Positions 1-10,783 of a DNA stretch of 64,000 bases are shown in pieces. Every line of letters starts with the position of its first letter. Position 1 is the stretch's first letter. Both the position numbers and the translations under genes were made by a program. Source of the stretch: Musa acuminata AAA Group (taxonomy: Eukaryota; Streptophyta; Magnoliopsida; Zingiberales; Musaceae). Below the pieces are notes generated by a model. It saw only the letters and a program-made list of their open reading frames with translations, did not search any database and was not told where the DNA came from. Location: positions 31,010,001 to 31,074,000 of the forward strand of contig NC_088342.1 of assembly GCF_036884655.1 (NCBI RefSeq), read 5' to 3'.

Positions 1-1168
1 AATTAGTATAGCGGATAAAAGTGTTCTTAAAAAATAATCTCGAAAGATAGCTTGAGGGAGTGTTTGTTCTTAAGGGTAGTGAAAGCCAACGAGGAAGTGA
101 AGCAATTGCAAAGTAAGTGACAATGATAGAAATGCAAACCAGAATTTATAGCGGTTCGGTCGTTGTGACCAACATCCACTTCTGATTCCTCCTTCAATAG
201 GCGAAGACCAACCACCTCTTTACAACGCTTTCTCCTTTTCATGGGTTTAGGAGATAACCCTTATAAGCCTCACACCTCTCTTGAATGATTACAAAACTAA
301 GGAGATGGAGGACTCTTCTCACTTTTACAACACTTTTTAACACCCCAACACTTAGAATTTTTCAACACTTTGATTGCACTTTTGTTGCTCTTTCATGCAA
401 AAAAGGGTGGGCTATTTATAGGCACTAATGACTTCAGAATTGGAGCCAAAAAGTATCACATCCTTGGATTTCGGGGTATTGATGGTACCACCAACATTAT
501 TGGGCAGTTCCACCGCTTGATACTCTGACACTAGTCGGTAACACCGCCTGATAGAGCTCGGAGACCGAACTCTGACGGTACCATCGCCTCACAGCATTAA
601 TAGCCGATGGTACCACTGCCCAGACCACTTAAGAAATTGAGTCATCAGGCGGTGCCACCACCGGCCTTGACTTTAAGTGTTGAATGGGCTGTTCAACCGA
701 CCTAATTTAGCCTTATTGAGGGTCCAATTGACTGCTAATTGAGTTAGTAAGATTATCTCCCAATCCTAACTCAACTTAGGGTCTAACTACGATAATTTAA
801 GACATTAACTAAATAGTTTTGGTCCGGTATGCCAATTGTTCTTCCGGCAAACTTTCGATAATCTCTCGGCAATGTTCCAACGAACTCCTAGCAAACTCTT
901 GGACTTTACGACGATCTTCTTGGTGAGTTCCAATGAGCTTTTTTGGCAAGCTCCTGGACTTCTCGTTCAATTCTGACAAAACTTCCGATGAATGTCCGGA
1001 CTTCCGACGAACTCTCAAACGCCCACCGAAATCTCGATCTTGACTTCGGCCCAACATCTGCTTTATGCCTTACTACTATCGTAGTAAATCCTGCACACTT
1101 TTCTCAACATATAGATTAGATCAAATAATTTATCAATTAATTTTATCATCAAAATATGAGATTCAATA
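1..1168 (-). mobile_element. Truncated LTR of family A element A1 (older subfamily)
   Basis: The stretch begins inside a motif that matches the start of the family A LTR (gaattagtgcagcgg in other copies) and ends at GATTCAATA, the degenerate form of the GATTCAACA terminus. The middle holds about six copies of a GGTACCACC-type GC-rich word at 479-665, the same U3 word seen in A2. A TATTTATA box (minus-strand TATAAATA) is at about 413-420. Element sense is the minus strand. The outer terminus lies left of the window. Divergence from A3-A5 is high, so this is an old copy. The reading frames at 27-242 and 809-1057 lie inside the LTR and are not genes. Confidence 0.8.
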
Positions 1169-1640
1169 ATCTTCCCCTTTTTGATGATGACAATCAATTG
1201 ATAACGGAGTTAACCTTAACTCCCCCAATCTATATGCTATACTTGAGAAAATATACTCTTGAATTCAAGACCTTTGAATTCGAGCATCATTCTGATAAGT
1301 TATATTCATTTGAACTTATCAACATGCACATAATAATACTTATCATGATTTATCAATTCAAAATATGATACCACATATTTATAAAAAATGATGTCAAGAC
1401 TTTTCAAGTCCAATAATGACAGACAATCATCATTTTTAAGTATAATACAAATTTCAAATATAAAATTTTGCAAGATGACAAAGATAGTAATTTATTATTC
1501 CAAGATAAGATATCAATTGTAAATAGCAAGTTGAGCTCATGATATCTTATCATAATAATAGATAATTATTAAGCATTCATGAAACATTTCAAGAATCTAC
1601 AATGCATATGAAATACATTTTGATATGTTTCAAGCATTTT
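1169..1640 (-). mobile_element. Internal spacer remnant of element A1
   Basis: Directly after the LTR end is a pyrimidine run (cttccccttttt) followed by gatgatgacaa, the plus-strand view of the family A polypurine tract. The AT-rich text that follows resembles the starts of the A2-A4 spacers (ataacggagttaacc..., then tccccc). Similarity fades near 1640. No coding sequence is seen. The 70-residue frame at 1156-1368 has no recognisable motif and sits in this non-coding spacer. Confidence 0.65.
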
Positions 1641-1747
1641 AAGAAGGAGAATGAGTAAGGCGACGAGCATCGATCGATCGGCTCCCAATTTAAAAAGGAG
1701 TAAATCTTTAATTCACGCCCGCGTATGCACTAAGGACATCGATGGCC

Positions 1748-2106
1748 GTGTATATATGTATAAATATACATATATATGTATACATATACATATGTATGTA
1801 TATATATACATACATATGTATACATATGTATACATATATATGTATATATATATATCCATATGTATACATATGTATGTATATATATACATACATATGTATA
1901 TATATACATACATATGTATATATATACATACATATGTATACATATGTATATATATATATACATATATATATATGTATAAATATATATATGTATATATATA
2001 TGTATATATATATACATATACATATATATATACATATGTATATATATGTATATATGCATATATATATGTATATATATATATATTTGTATATATATATATA
2101 TATGTG

Positions 2107-2155
<49 letters not shown>

Positions 2156-2158
2156 TCA
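1748..2158. repeat. TA-rich satellite (tatata/catatgta words)
   Basis: About 410 bp are built only from interleaved TATATA, TACATA and CATATGTA words. The tract is nearly self-complementary, so both strands look alike and several frames stay open for 70-170 codons with only Tyr, Ile, Met, Val, Thr, Cys and His. These frames are artefacts. The left part is richer in tacatatgtatg words and the right part grades into plain (TA)n, which suggests a degenerate tandem array rather than a single slippage tract. Confidence 0.9.
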
Positions 2159-2159
2159 A

Positions 2160-2854
2160 TAAAATATGAATAATTTTTTAGAAAAAAAACTTTAATTTTA
2201 GAAAATTTTCATAAAATATTCCTATTTTGAAAAATTCTAATGGAGCATCCCTTGTTCACGAACTTTATTCTTTTACCCTTGGACAACTAAGTCAGTGTTT
2301 TCTGGCTCAAAACAAAAGCTTTTCGATTATCGGTTTATTAAGAATTTAATATTGGTGGGTGGTGCTGAGCTTGACGAAGACCCATCTTTTTTCGTCTCTT
2401 TTGTCTCTTTTCTTCTTATTCTTCTTTTTTCGCTTTATTTTTTCCTTTCTTCTAGTTCTATACATGGGTGGTGCTGCTCCTTCCTCTTTCCCCATCTTTC
2501 TTTCTTTGTCTGTTTTAGCATTAAATCAAGAAGACAAAAAAACTTCATATATGTATATTGTTGTCTTCGCTACTGTTCGATCATTTAATAGTTATTTAGA
2601 CATGATAAAATGAATCTAGGATTTTCATGATAATAATGATATATAAATCATTTTGTTCGGTCAGCAAACTGGTATTTAAATCTTCTTTTCTTGTTTGATT
2701 TTGTTTTTTATTATTTCAATTTTTTGTGAAATCTGGAAGATGTTATAACCCATTTTACTATTACATTGGTACGTGGATTATTAAGTTATATGATTTTTTT
2801 TATGATCTCATTATGAGGAGGATTAATTTTTTAAAATAATATTTTTAATTCTTA
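2160..2854. other. AT-rich stretch without recognisable gene
   Basis: Short runs of T and pyrimidine-rich text (ttttctttcttctagttc and similar near 2400-2460) give two overlapping hydrophobic frames (2295-2588 and 2359-2613) without motifs. The stretch lies between the satellite and the Mutator-like fossil and may include that element's untranslated end. No terminal inverted repeat was recognised. Confidence 0.5.
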
Positions 2855-4380
2855 ATGATATTGATAGATAGACAGACATTAAATGAGATATCATATTTGG
2901 ATGAAAATCAATGGATAAATAGCATAGGTTTTGGCACTCTTACTTTAGACTTGAATAACTCATTTGATTATGATAAAAATGATTATAGTAGTGATATCTT
3001 TGTAAACGAATTGGTTAAAGAAAGAATGCAAGAAAAGGTTGAATGTGACATTAATCATAATATTCATAATGCATTAGATATTATTGGTTAATAAGTTACT
3101 TTAAGTGAGGATGTATATGATAATATTGAATAAGTACTTCCTAAATATGATTGTAGCTAAGATAATAATGTGTCGTTAAACACACCAGTTCCTTTTTCTT
3201 AAGATGATGATTATTCATATATTGATCTTTTGGTTAGTTATAATATTTGAATGACATTAAAATTATTTTATTATATATATATATATTATTTTGTAACCCA
3301 AATAATGTCTTTGAATAGGTATTTCAATATATAGATGAATTTAAAAGACCTTAAAAGTCTATGTCATTCAAAGAAATTTATTGTAACTAAAAGTTATAAG
3401 ATAAAAGAAATATATATAATTTTTTATTTTCAATGGATGTTAGTAGCTCATGGTGGAATTGGTAGTTTTAGATTTACCAAGCTTCATAAAGAGCATGAAT
3501 ATAATTTACCAAGATTAAATAGAGATAATAAGAAATATAATATTTTCTTCATTGTAAATCAAATCAAAGATTAAATTATGATAAATATTGATTATACTCT
3601 AAAGATGATTATTATTGATATTAAAAAAATACTTAAAGTTAGTTGTATCATATAAGAAGGCTTATCTTGAAAAAGAGATTGCATTTAATGAAGTTCATGG
3701 TGATTTTAACCGGTCTACATTGATATAATTTTATTTCTAATGGAGTTAAAATTGCATGACTTGAGACTCATATTCAAATGATAATTTCATCAAAAAAATA
3801 TTTTTAAAAAATATTTTAGGTCTTTACACTTATCTTAGTAGTTTCAGATTATATATATGGCCTGCTTTTAGTATTCTATTATGTAAATATTTTGATGCTT
3901 TGATGATGAATACAATTATTGATGGTTGTAATAAATTATTTCTAATTACATTTGCTGTCATACAGATTAAGTGTAAAGAGTATTTCTTGCATCAATTCAG
4001 AATATATACTATGAGATAAGAAAACTTGACTATTATCAGTGATCGAAATCTAAGCATTCTTTCAATTGTGAAGGAGATCTTTCGCATGAGCATATCATGA
4101 TTATTGTATAATTTATCTATCAAAAAAATTTTATAATCGATATATAAGACAGAGAGGCTAAAGCTGTCTTCGGCAGCTGCTAGAGCCTTTATTATATGCA
4201 AGTTTAACGGATGCATACAAAAGGTGAGAATAAATCATGAGAAAAAATTCATATGGATATATGAAATTGAGAAGAAGAAATGGTCTACTACATATTTATC
4301 TGATCATCCTTATATAATGCTCCCAATAAATAGATGGATGATATATTTCTTACTATATTAAATCTTTTATGCTTACTAGT
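2855..4380 (+). pseudogene. Decayed Mutator-like (MULE) transposase
   Basis: Several frames on the plus strand follow the usual order of a plant MuDR/MULE transposase. An acidic N-terminal stretch is at 2855-3091. At 3335-3574 a segment reads KKFIVTKSYK...WMLVAHG...FRFTKLHKEHEYNLP, resembling the N-terminal zinc-binding/DNA-binding domain of MULE proteins (K..V..S....W.L.A.....F.I.K...H.C), with the key cysteines lost. At about 3640-3720 comes a KAYLEKEIAFNEVHG-like helix. At about 3900-4000 an IIDGCNKLFLITFAV stretch resembles the catalytic-core strand. At 4023-4085 NLTIISDRNLSILSIVKEIF matches the family's highly conserved ISDR..G...AV...F block. AARAF...KKW follows. Stops and frameshifts are frequent and no terminal repeats were found, so this is a dead fossil. 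The family call is by eye. Confidence 0.62.
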
Positions 4381-4531
4381 ACTAACTTGTACGACACTTA
4401 GTTTCAATACCATATTAGTCTATCATCAATCGTATTGCTATCGGTTTAAGATTTTAATTTTTTGATCTGTATATTTTTACCAATGTTTGCAACAATATCA
4501 GTGTGGTACAGCCATATTTACTAGTCTAACA

Positions 4532-5136
4532 TGTTCGGCTGGCAGCCCACAAATTCAGCCCATAGTGGGCTTAGGCAACCCACAGCTCACCCTCTCTTAA
4601 TCTAACCATAATTAACATTAGGGGGGTATGGTGACTACGTTTTGGAGGTAGAAAAAGGCATAAATAGGACAGCAACGTAGGAGAAGGAACAGCCACGGGA
4701 TTCCAAAGAAAATGAAGAAAACAAGGCAGAAAAGGTAGAGAAAGAAAGGGAAGAAAACAAGGACAATGCAGAGAGACTATTCTCAATCATCTAGCAGTGT
4801 TCTCATCTCAGGTTAGATCAAATCTACAGTAGACTCTTGCTATGATTACTTGGGGAGGTTTTAGATATCGTGGACAATGACATGATCCTTGTATCCTAGT
4901 TGTTCTCTTGTGATTATTGCTAGGGTTTAGGGCAAGAGATTGAGATTTGTATATTCATTATTCTCATAGTGGATTATCTCTAGTTTGCCCCGTGGTTTTT
5001 ACCCTTCACATTGAAGGGGTTTTTCACGTATTTCTTGGTGTTCTATATGATTGTGATTTCATTTAATTCCGTTGTATATTATGGCATGCTAGTATTTGTT
5101 CATATACAAAGGTTATTCATGTTTATATCCCAATCA
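4532..5136 (+). repeat. 5' LTR of T1
   Basis: Begins TGTTCGGCTGG and ends CCAATCA. It pairs with the 3' LTR at 9208-9809 with roughly one mismatch in twelve over the first 300 bp by eye. It carries a TATA-like box at 4659-4668 (cataaatagg), followed by purine-rich text with repeated gaagaaaacaagg words. Confidence 0.92.
4659..4668 (+). promoter_or_regulatory. TATA-like box in T1 5' LTR
   Basis: cataaatagg; the 3' LTR copy at 9335-9344 keeps the better form TATAAATAGG, so this copy appears mutated at the first T. It is placed as expected between U3 and R. Confidence 0.6.
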
Positions 5137-5138
5137 AC

Positions 5139-5150
5139 TAGTATCAGAGC
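5139..5150 (+). other. Primer binding site of T1
   Basis: TAGTATCAGAGC starts two bases after the 5' LTR. It differs by one base from TGGTATCAGAGC, the complement of the 3' end of plant initiator-Met tRNA used by most plant copia elements. Confidence 0.85.
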
Positions 5151-5184
5151 AAGGGTTTTGGTGATTTAAATTTTGTATTTGAAT

Positions 5185-6050
5185 ATGAATTCCAGTAATG
5201 TTTCTCGCATTATTAGTTTAAATAGAAACAATTGGATGATATACAAACCAAGAATGGAAGATCTCTTGTATTGCAAAGATTTGTATGGACCTTTGCAGGG
5301 GGATAGTGCAAAACCCACAACTATGATAGATGATGAGTGGAAGAGGTTAGATCGAAAAACAATTGGATTTATTCGACAGTAGCTTGATGATAGTGTCTTT
5401 CACCATGTTTCTACTAAAATTTCTGCATATTCTCTTTGGAAAAAGTAGGAAAGTCTCTATGAAAGAAAAATAGCTGGCAACAAGGCTTTTTTTATCAGAA
5501 AACTTGTGAACCTAAAATGTAGAGAGAGTGCTTCTATTGCTGAACATTTAAATGAAATGCAAAGTATTACTAACTAGTTATCCTCTATGAAAATATCTCT
5601 TGATGATGAGTTGCAGGCATTGTTACTTCTCAGTTCATTACCAGAAAGTTGGGAGACACTAGTGGTTTCCCTCAATAATTCTATGCCAGATGGTGTTGTC
5701 ACTATGAGTTAAGTAACAAGCAGTTTGTTGAATGAGGAGTCGAGAAGAAAGAGTTCGGTAATATCTCAGAATGATTCACAGGTACTTATCTTAGAGAACA
5801 GAGGATGGTCAAAGTCTAGAAGCAGTTCACGCATGGGTAGAAGCAAGTCAAGATCAAGAAAAGATATTGTATGTGATAATTATGGTGAGAAAGGACATTA
5901 CAAGAACCAATGTAAGCAACCTAAGAAGAGCAAGAAAAAGGAAAAAGAAGTGGATTCTATAGAGTCAAAAAATAATATCACAACTACAATGCAGGGTGGT
6001 GATTATTTGATTTTGTCTCCTTTTGATGATATTTTTTCTTGTGTGTGTTA
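5185..6050 (+). pseudogene. T1 gag (nucleocapsid) region, stop-riddled
   Basis: The frame starts at ATG 5185, 35 bp past the primer site. The N-terminal part (NWMIYKPRMEDLLYCKDLYGPL) is a UBN2/DUF4219-type copia Gag. At 5870-5915 a CCHC-like knuckle reads CDNYGEKGHYKNQC, with the second Cys replaced by Tyr, so zinc binding is probably lost. A basic Ser/Arg/Lys stretch precedes it. In-frame stops are at about 5380, 5447, 5575 and 5710, and TAG at 6048 separates Gag from the protease part in the same frame. Gag would coat the element RNA in cytoplasmic particles. Confidence 0.85.
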
Positions 6051-7590
6051 GGATCTTGAGTGGGTGATTAACATAGATGCTTCTTATCATGCTACACCAC
6101 AGAGGGATTTTTTTGCTACATACAGGTCTGGAAATTTTGGTGTTGTCAAGATGGGCAACTATGGCACAACAGATATCATAGACATGGGTGATATCCATTT
6201 AAAGACCAACCTTGGCTGTAAGTTGGTGCTTAAGGATGTGAGACATGTGGTTGACTTGAGGATGAATTTAATTTCAGTTGGAAGGCTAGATGATGAAGAC
6301 TATGATAGCATATTTCACAGAGGGCAATGGAAGCTCAGTAAGGGTTCTCTTATTATAGCTAATGGAAAGAAATATCATACTTTATACAGGTTGCAGGCTA
6401 AAGCTTATGGTGAGCAGTTAAATGCTATAGAAAAAGACTTCAGCATGGAGTTGTGGCATAGGCGACTGGGACACATAAGCGAGAAGGGGCTGCAAGCTCT
6501 TTCCAAGAGAGAGGTATTACTAGACCTCAGAGGTATACATCTGAACTCTTGTATTGATTGTTTGACAGGTAAACAACATAGAGTTTCATTTGCTAGTCCT
6601 ACTTTGTCTAGAAAAATACATGCCTTAGACCGTGTTTATACAGATGTATGTGGTCCTTTGAGGACAAAAACTCATGGTGGATCTGTTGATGTTCTTGGTA
6701 TAAGTGGTGCACTTTATTTTGTCACTTTTATAGATGATTTTTCTAGGAAAGTTTGGGCCTATGCTTTGAAGACTAAAGATCAGGTGATTAATGTCTTCAA
6801 AGAGTTTCATGCCAGGGTTGAAAGGGAGACAGAAAGGAAATTGAAATGCATAAGATCATATAATGGTGGTGAGTATACATGATTGTTTAATGACTATTGC
6901 AGGTCACATGGGATCCAACATGAGATGACAGTTCCTAGTACACCTCAGCATAATGCAATTGCAGAGAGGATGAACCGCACCATCATGGAAAAGATCAGAT
7001 GTATGCTTTCACAGTCCAAGCTACCCAAAAGGTTTTGGGATGAGGCTTTGAGGACTGCAGTTGATGTGATCAACTTATCACCATGTATAGCCCTAGATGG
7101 TGATGTTGCAGAGCATGTATGGTCAGGGAAAGATGTTTCCTACAAGCATTTGAGAGTGTTTGGTTGTCGTGCATTTGCACATGTTTCAGATAATGAGAGG
7201 TCCAAGCTGGATGGTAAGACTAAAGAATATATTTTTCTTGGTTACTCACATGATCATTTTGGTTATAGGCATTGGGATCTAGAAAAGCAGAAGGTGTTTA
7301 GAAGCAGAGATGTAGTCTTTTTTTAGGATCAAACCTTTGAGGATTTGAAGAAGAAGGCACCAGCCAAGACTTCTGCAGAAGGATTAGCAGATTGTGACCC
7401 AGTTATTCCTCCAGTATATCAGGGTGATGGGGGAGATGTGCAGGAAGATAGTGTAGAGCCTGATGTTGATCTACCTGTAGGACATGTTGAGCAAGAAGAA
7501 GTTGGAGAGCAACTTCCCGTAGAACCTCAATTGAGAAGATCTTCTAGACAACGTCAACCTCTAGAAGATACTCTACATATGAGTATGTGA
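6051..7590 (+). pseudogene. T1 protease and integrase region
   Basis: Continues in the gag frame. The protease starts DLEWVINIDASYHATP; the catalytic D-[ST]-G is changed to D-A-S. GAG-pre-integrase follows with the HHCC-type pattern (LWHRRLGHISEKGL ... SCIDCLTGK). The integrase core shows D in YTDVCGP, D/N changed at RSYNGGEY (usually RSDNGGE, so the second catalytic Asp is lost) and E in AIAERMNRTI. A TGA at 6880-6882 and a TAG at 7324-7326 interrupt it. The acidic linker ends at TGA 7588 after a frameshift near 7570. It once cut the polyprotein and inserted element DNA; it is inactive here. Confidence 0.88.
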
Positions 7591-9164
7591 TGCTTACTGA
7601 TGCAGGTGAACCAGAGAGTTACCAAAAAGCAATTGAAAGTGAGTAGAAAGAGAAGTGGTTAGTTGCTATGTAGGAAGAGATGGATGCTCTTCAAAAGAAC
7701 CACACTTATGATTTGGTGTTACTACCAAATGGAATGAAGGCCTTGAAGAACAAGTGGGTTTTCAGGTTAAAGACTCAAGAATATTGTTCTCAACCAAAGT
7801 ACAAAGCTAGATTGGTTGTGAAAGGCTTTGGTCAAAAGAAAGGTATTGACTTTGAAGAGATTTTTTCTCCTGTTGTTAAAATATCTTCTATTCGTGTTGC
7901 TCTTGGTATTACTGGTAGCCAAGACTTGGAGGTTGAGCAGTTAGATGTGAAGACAACTTTCCTTCATGGGGATTTGGAGGAGGAAATTTATATGGAGCAA
8001 CCAGAAGGCTTCAAGGTTAAAGGTAAAGAGAACTTTATCTACAAATTGAAGAAGAGCTTGTATGAGCTAAAGCAAGTTCCAAGATAGTGGTACAGAAAGT
8101 TTGATTCATTTATGATAGAAAATGGATACAAAAGAACAGTTTCAGATCATTGTGTGTACATCAAATGGTTTGGTGAGGATTTTATTATTCTTTTACTTTA
8201 TGTTGATGACATGCTTATTCTTGGGAAAGATATGTCTAAAATTGACAGATTGAAGAAGGAGCTAAGTGAGTCTTTTGCAATGAAGTACATGGGGCCAGCA
8301 AAGCAAATACTAGGTATGCAGATTTCCCATGACAGGAAAAATAAGAAGATTTGGTTGTCACAAAACAAATACATCGAGAAGATATTGGAAAGATTCAGTA
8401 TGAGCAATGCAAAACCAGTTGGTTCTCCTCTTGCAGGTCACTTCAAATTGTGCTCAGAACAGAGTCCATCAAGTGATGAGGAGAAGGAGAAAATGCAAAA
8501 GGTTCCTTATGCTTCAGTAGTTAGAAGTTTAATGTATGCAATGGTATGTACGAGACCAGACATCGCATATGTAGTTGGTGTTACTAGTAGATTTCTTGCA
8601 AATCCAAGCAAAGAGCAATGGGCAGTAGTGAAGTGGATTTTTAGATATCTCAGAAGGAGCTCTAAGGTTTGTTTAAGCTTTGGAGGTGGACCACATGTGT
8701 TGACAGGTTACACAGATGCAGATATGGCAAGAGATATAGATACGAGAAAGTCTACTTCAGGTTATGTACTTACTTTTGCAGGGGGAGCTATGTCATGGCA
8801 ATCCAAGTTGCAAAGGTGTATTGCTCTCTCCACCACAGAAGCAGAATATATTGCTGCTATAGAGGTATGCAAAGAAATGTTATGGATGAAAGAATTCTTA
8901 TAAAAATTAGGGCTGGAACAGAAAAATTATGTGGTGTATTATGACAGCCAGAGTGCCATCCATTTGTGTAAGAACCCAATGTTTCATTCCAAGTCAAAGC
9001 ATATAGATGTCAGATACCACTAGATTCGAAATGTATTTGAAGAGAAGCAGTTGCAGCTTCAGAAAATTCACACAGATGACAACGGAGCAGACATGTTGAC
9101 AAAAACTTTACCAAAAGAAAGACAAGAGATATGCCGACAGCTGGTCGGTATGGCTTCATATTGA
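7591..9164 (+). pseudogene. T1 reverse transcriptase and RNase H region
   Basis: Frame shifted relative to gag. Reverse transcriptase spans about 7640-8500: NKWVFRLK, KARLVVKGFGQ, LDVKTTFLHGDLEEEIYM, YELKQVPR, and the catalytic YVDDM block at about 8200. RNase H follows (TGYTDADMARD, STSGYV, STTEAEYIAA, DSQSAIHL, KSKHIDVRYH, ADMLTKTLP) and ends at TGA 9162-9164. Stops occur at about 7648, 7672, 8085, 8901 and 9021, most of them TAG where related copies would have CAG. This part made double-stranded cDNA and removed the RNA template. Confidence 0.9.
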
Positions 9165-9195
9165 GGAGTCATGGGACAGCCTCCTTTATGGGCTA

Positions 9196-9207
9196 AAGGG
9201 GGAGGTT
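9196..9207 (+). other. Polypurine tract of T1
   Basis: aaagggggaggt lies directly before the 3' LTR start TGTTGGG at 9208, the normal plus-strand priming site. Confidence 0.85.
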
Positions 9208-9809
9208 GTTGGGCTGGCAGCCCACAAATTCAGCCCATAGTGGGCTTGGGCAGCCCATAGCTCACCCTCTCTTAACCTAACCCTAATTAACATTAGGGGG
9301 GATTTGGTGACTGCGTTTTAGAGGCAGAAAAAGGTATAAATAGGGCAGCAACGTGGGAGAAGGGACATACATGGGATTCCAAAGAAAAGAAAGAAAACAA
9401 GGCAGAAAAGGAAGAGAAAGAAAGGGAAGAAAACAAGAACAATGCAGAGAGACTGTTCTCAATCATCTAGTAGTGTTTTCATCTCAGGTATCAAATCTAC
9501 AGTAAACTCTTGCTGTGATTACTTAGGGAGGTTTTAGATATCGTTGACAGTGACGTGATCCTTGTATCCCAATTGTTCTCTTTTGATTGTTGCTAGGGTT
9601 TAGGGCAAGAGATTGAGATTTGTATATTCATTATTCTCATAGTGGATTATCTCTAGTTTGTCCCGTAGTTTTTACCCTTCACATTGAAGGGGTTTTCCAC
9701 GTATATCTTGGTATTCTATTTGATTGTGATTTCATTTAATTCCACTGCATATCATGGCCTGCTAGTATTTGTTCATATACAAAGGTTATTCCTGTTTATA
9801 TCCCCATCA
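9208..9809 (+). repeat. 3' LTR of T1
   Basis: Begins TGTTGGGCTGG and ends CCCCATCA. It has a consensus TATA box (TATAAATAGG, 9335-9344). It is the partner of 4532-5136 and is followed by the target duplicate TAACA. Confidence 0.92.
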
Positions 9810-9814
9810 TAACA

Positions 9815-10783
9815 AATTCGCAATCAAAGCAAATTAGATGGTACACTCGACCTATATCACAAACTTATATCTACTACAGCCTTTTATGTATCAACCTAAG
9901 CTCTAATCAGTATATTATTTTTTTTAAGAAGACTAAAAAATATTAAAAATAAAAAAAAATTATAATATACAAAAGATCATTCTCCACCACACCAAGGATG
10001 TGCAAAGCATTGAATATATAACTAGAACATGCAAAGGACCCATAAGAGTTATCTCAATATTGTATTTTCCCTTTTTCACATCAACTACAATTAGCTTTCA
10101 TAATTCAATTGGAAACTTTGAAGGGGGCAAAAAATACCTTCTCCTTGTTACACATGGGTGAGGAAGTTAGCTTCTCGAATGAAAATTCTAGAATATCAAA
10201 GCACTCTCAAATAGAATGAATATACTCGAAAATAGTCTAACGACTCTATGGTGCACAATAGTGCCACGGTAACTTATGAATCAAACCGAAGTTGCATAGA
10301 GTGATATTTTCTTCTTCTAGCTTTAGATAAACTGAGGATGACAGTAGAATGGAACATTCCTTCAATTTATCTTCGGTCACTACACAAAGGGGACTTGCAA
10401 AATGATCCCAAAAAATACATTCCAACCTAATCATGGAAGCAGTAAGAGAGGCATTAGTATGCATCCTCTGTGGGGATTTAATGGTGCCATTTGAACTCAA
10501 ATATTACAAAGTTTAGATATAGATTCTAATTTGCAACAATGGCTTGAGTTAACGTAATGTTTATTATAGTTGTGGATTTGTTCTGAAGTTTCCTGCCCAC
10601 ATCTTGCATAATAGCTGAGATAATGACATGACATCTAGAGATATTTGATTACTTGATTTATATCTATGGTTCCTCTCAATTATGATATATAGTAGCTTTG
10701 AAACTAATGTTATTCCAATGGCTACATATTCCACCCCCGTGGAGAGTGAGAAAAATTGTATTACTCAAAATAGCTCGTACACT
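9815..10783. other. Intervening sequence without recognised gene
   Basis: AT-rich text with one 84-codon frame on the minus strand (10246-10500). That frame has no motif, no recognisable start context and no neighbour that suggests a role. It may be unannotated repeat or original host sequence. Confidence 0.45.

Larger units (their letters stand above)
4532..9809 (+). mobile_element. Complete Ty1/copia retrotransposon T1 (Tork-like), TSD TAACA
   Basis: Two direct repeats (4532-5136 and 9208-9809) bound a 4.1-kb interior with primer site, gag-pol and polypurine tract in order. The flanks are TAACA at 4527-4531 and TAACA at 9810-9814, a perfect 5-bp target duplication. The total of 5.28 kb is normal for copia. 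Domain order is Gag, protease, integrase, reverse transcriptase, RNase H, which defines copia. Sequence style (GAG-pre-integrase LWHRRLGHISEKGL, YVDDML) is closest to the Tork/TNT1 group in my recall. The polyprotein has about a dozen stops and one frameshift, so the element is not autonomous now. Confidence 0.93.

Noticed and set aside
1651..2173. Open frames of 143-172 codons across 1651-2173 on both strands
   Set aside because: They consist of Tyr/Ile/Met/Val/Thr/Cys/His from a TA-rich satellite that lacks stop triplets; no gene.
10246..10500. 84-codon minus-strand frame as a gene
   Set aside because: No motif, no homologue recognised and no supporting context.
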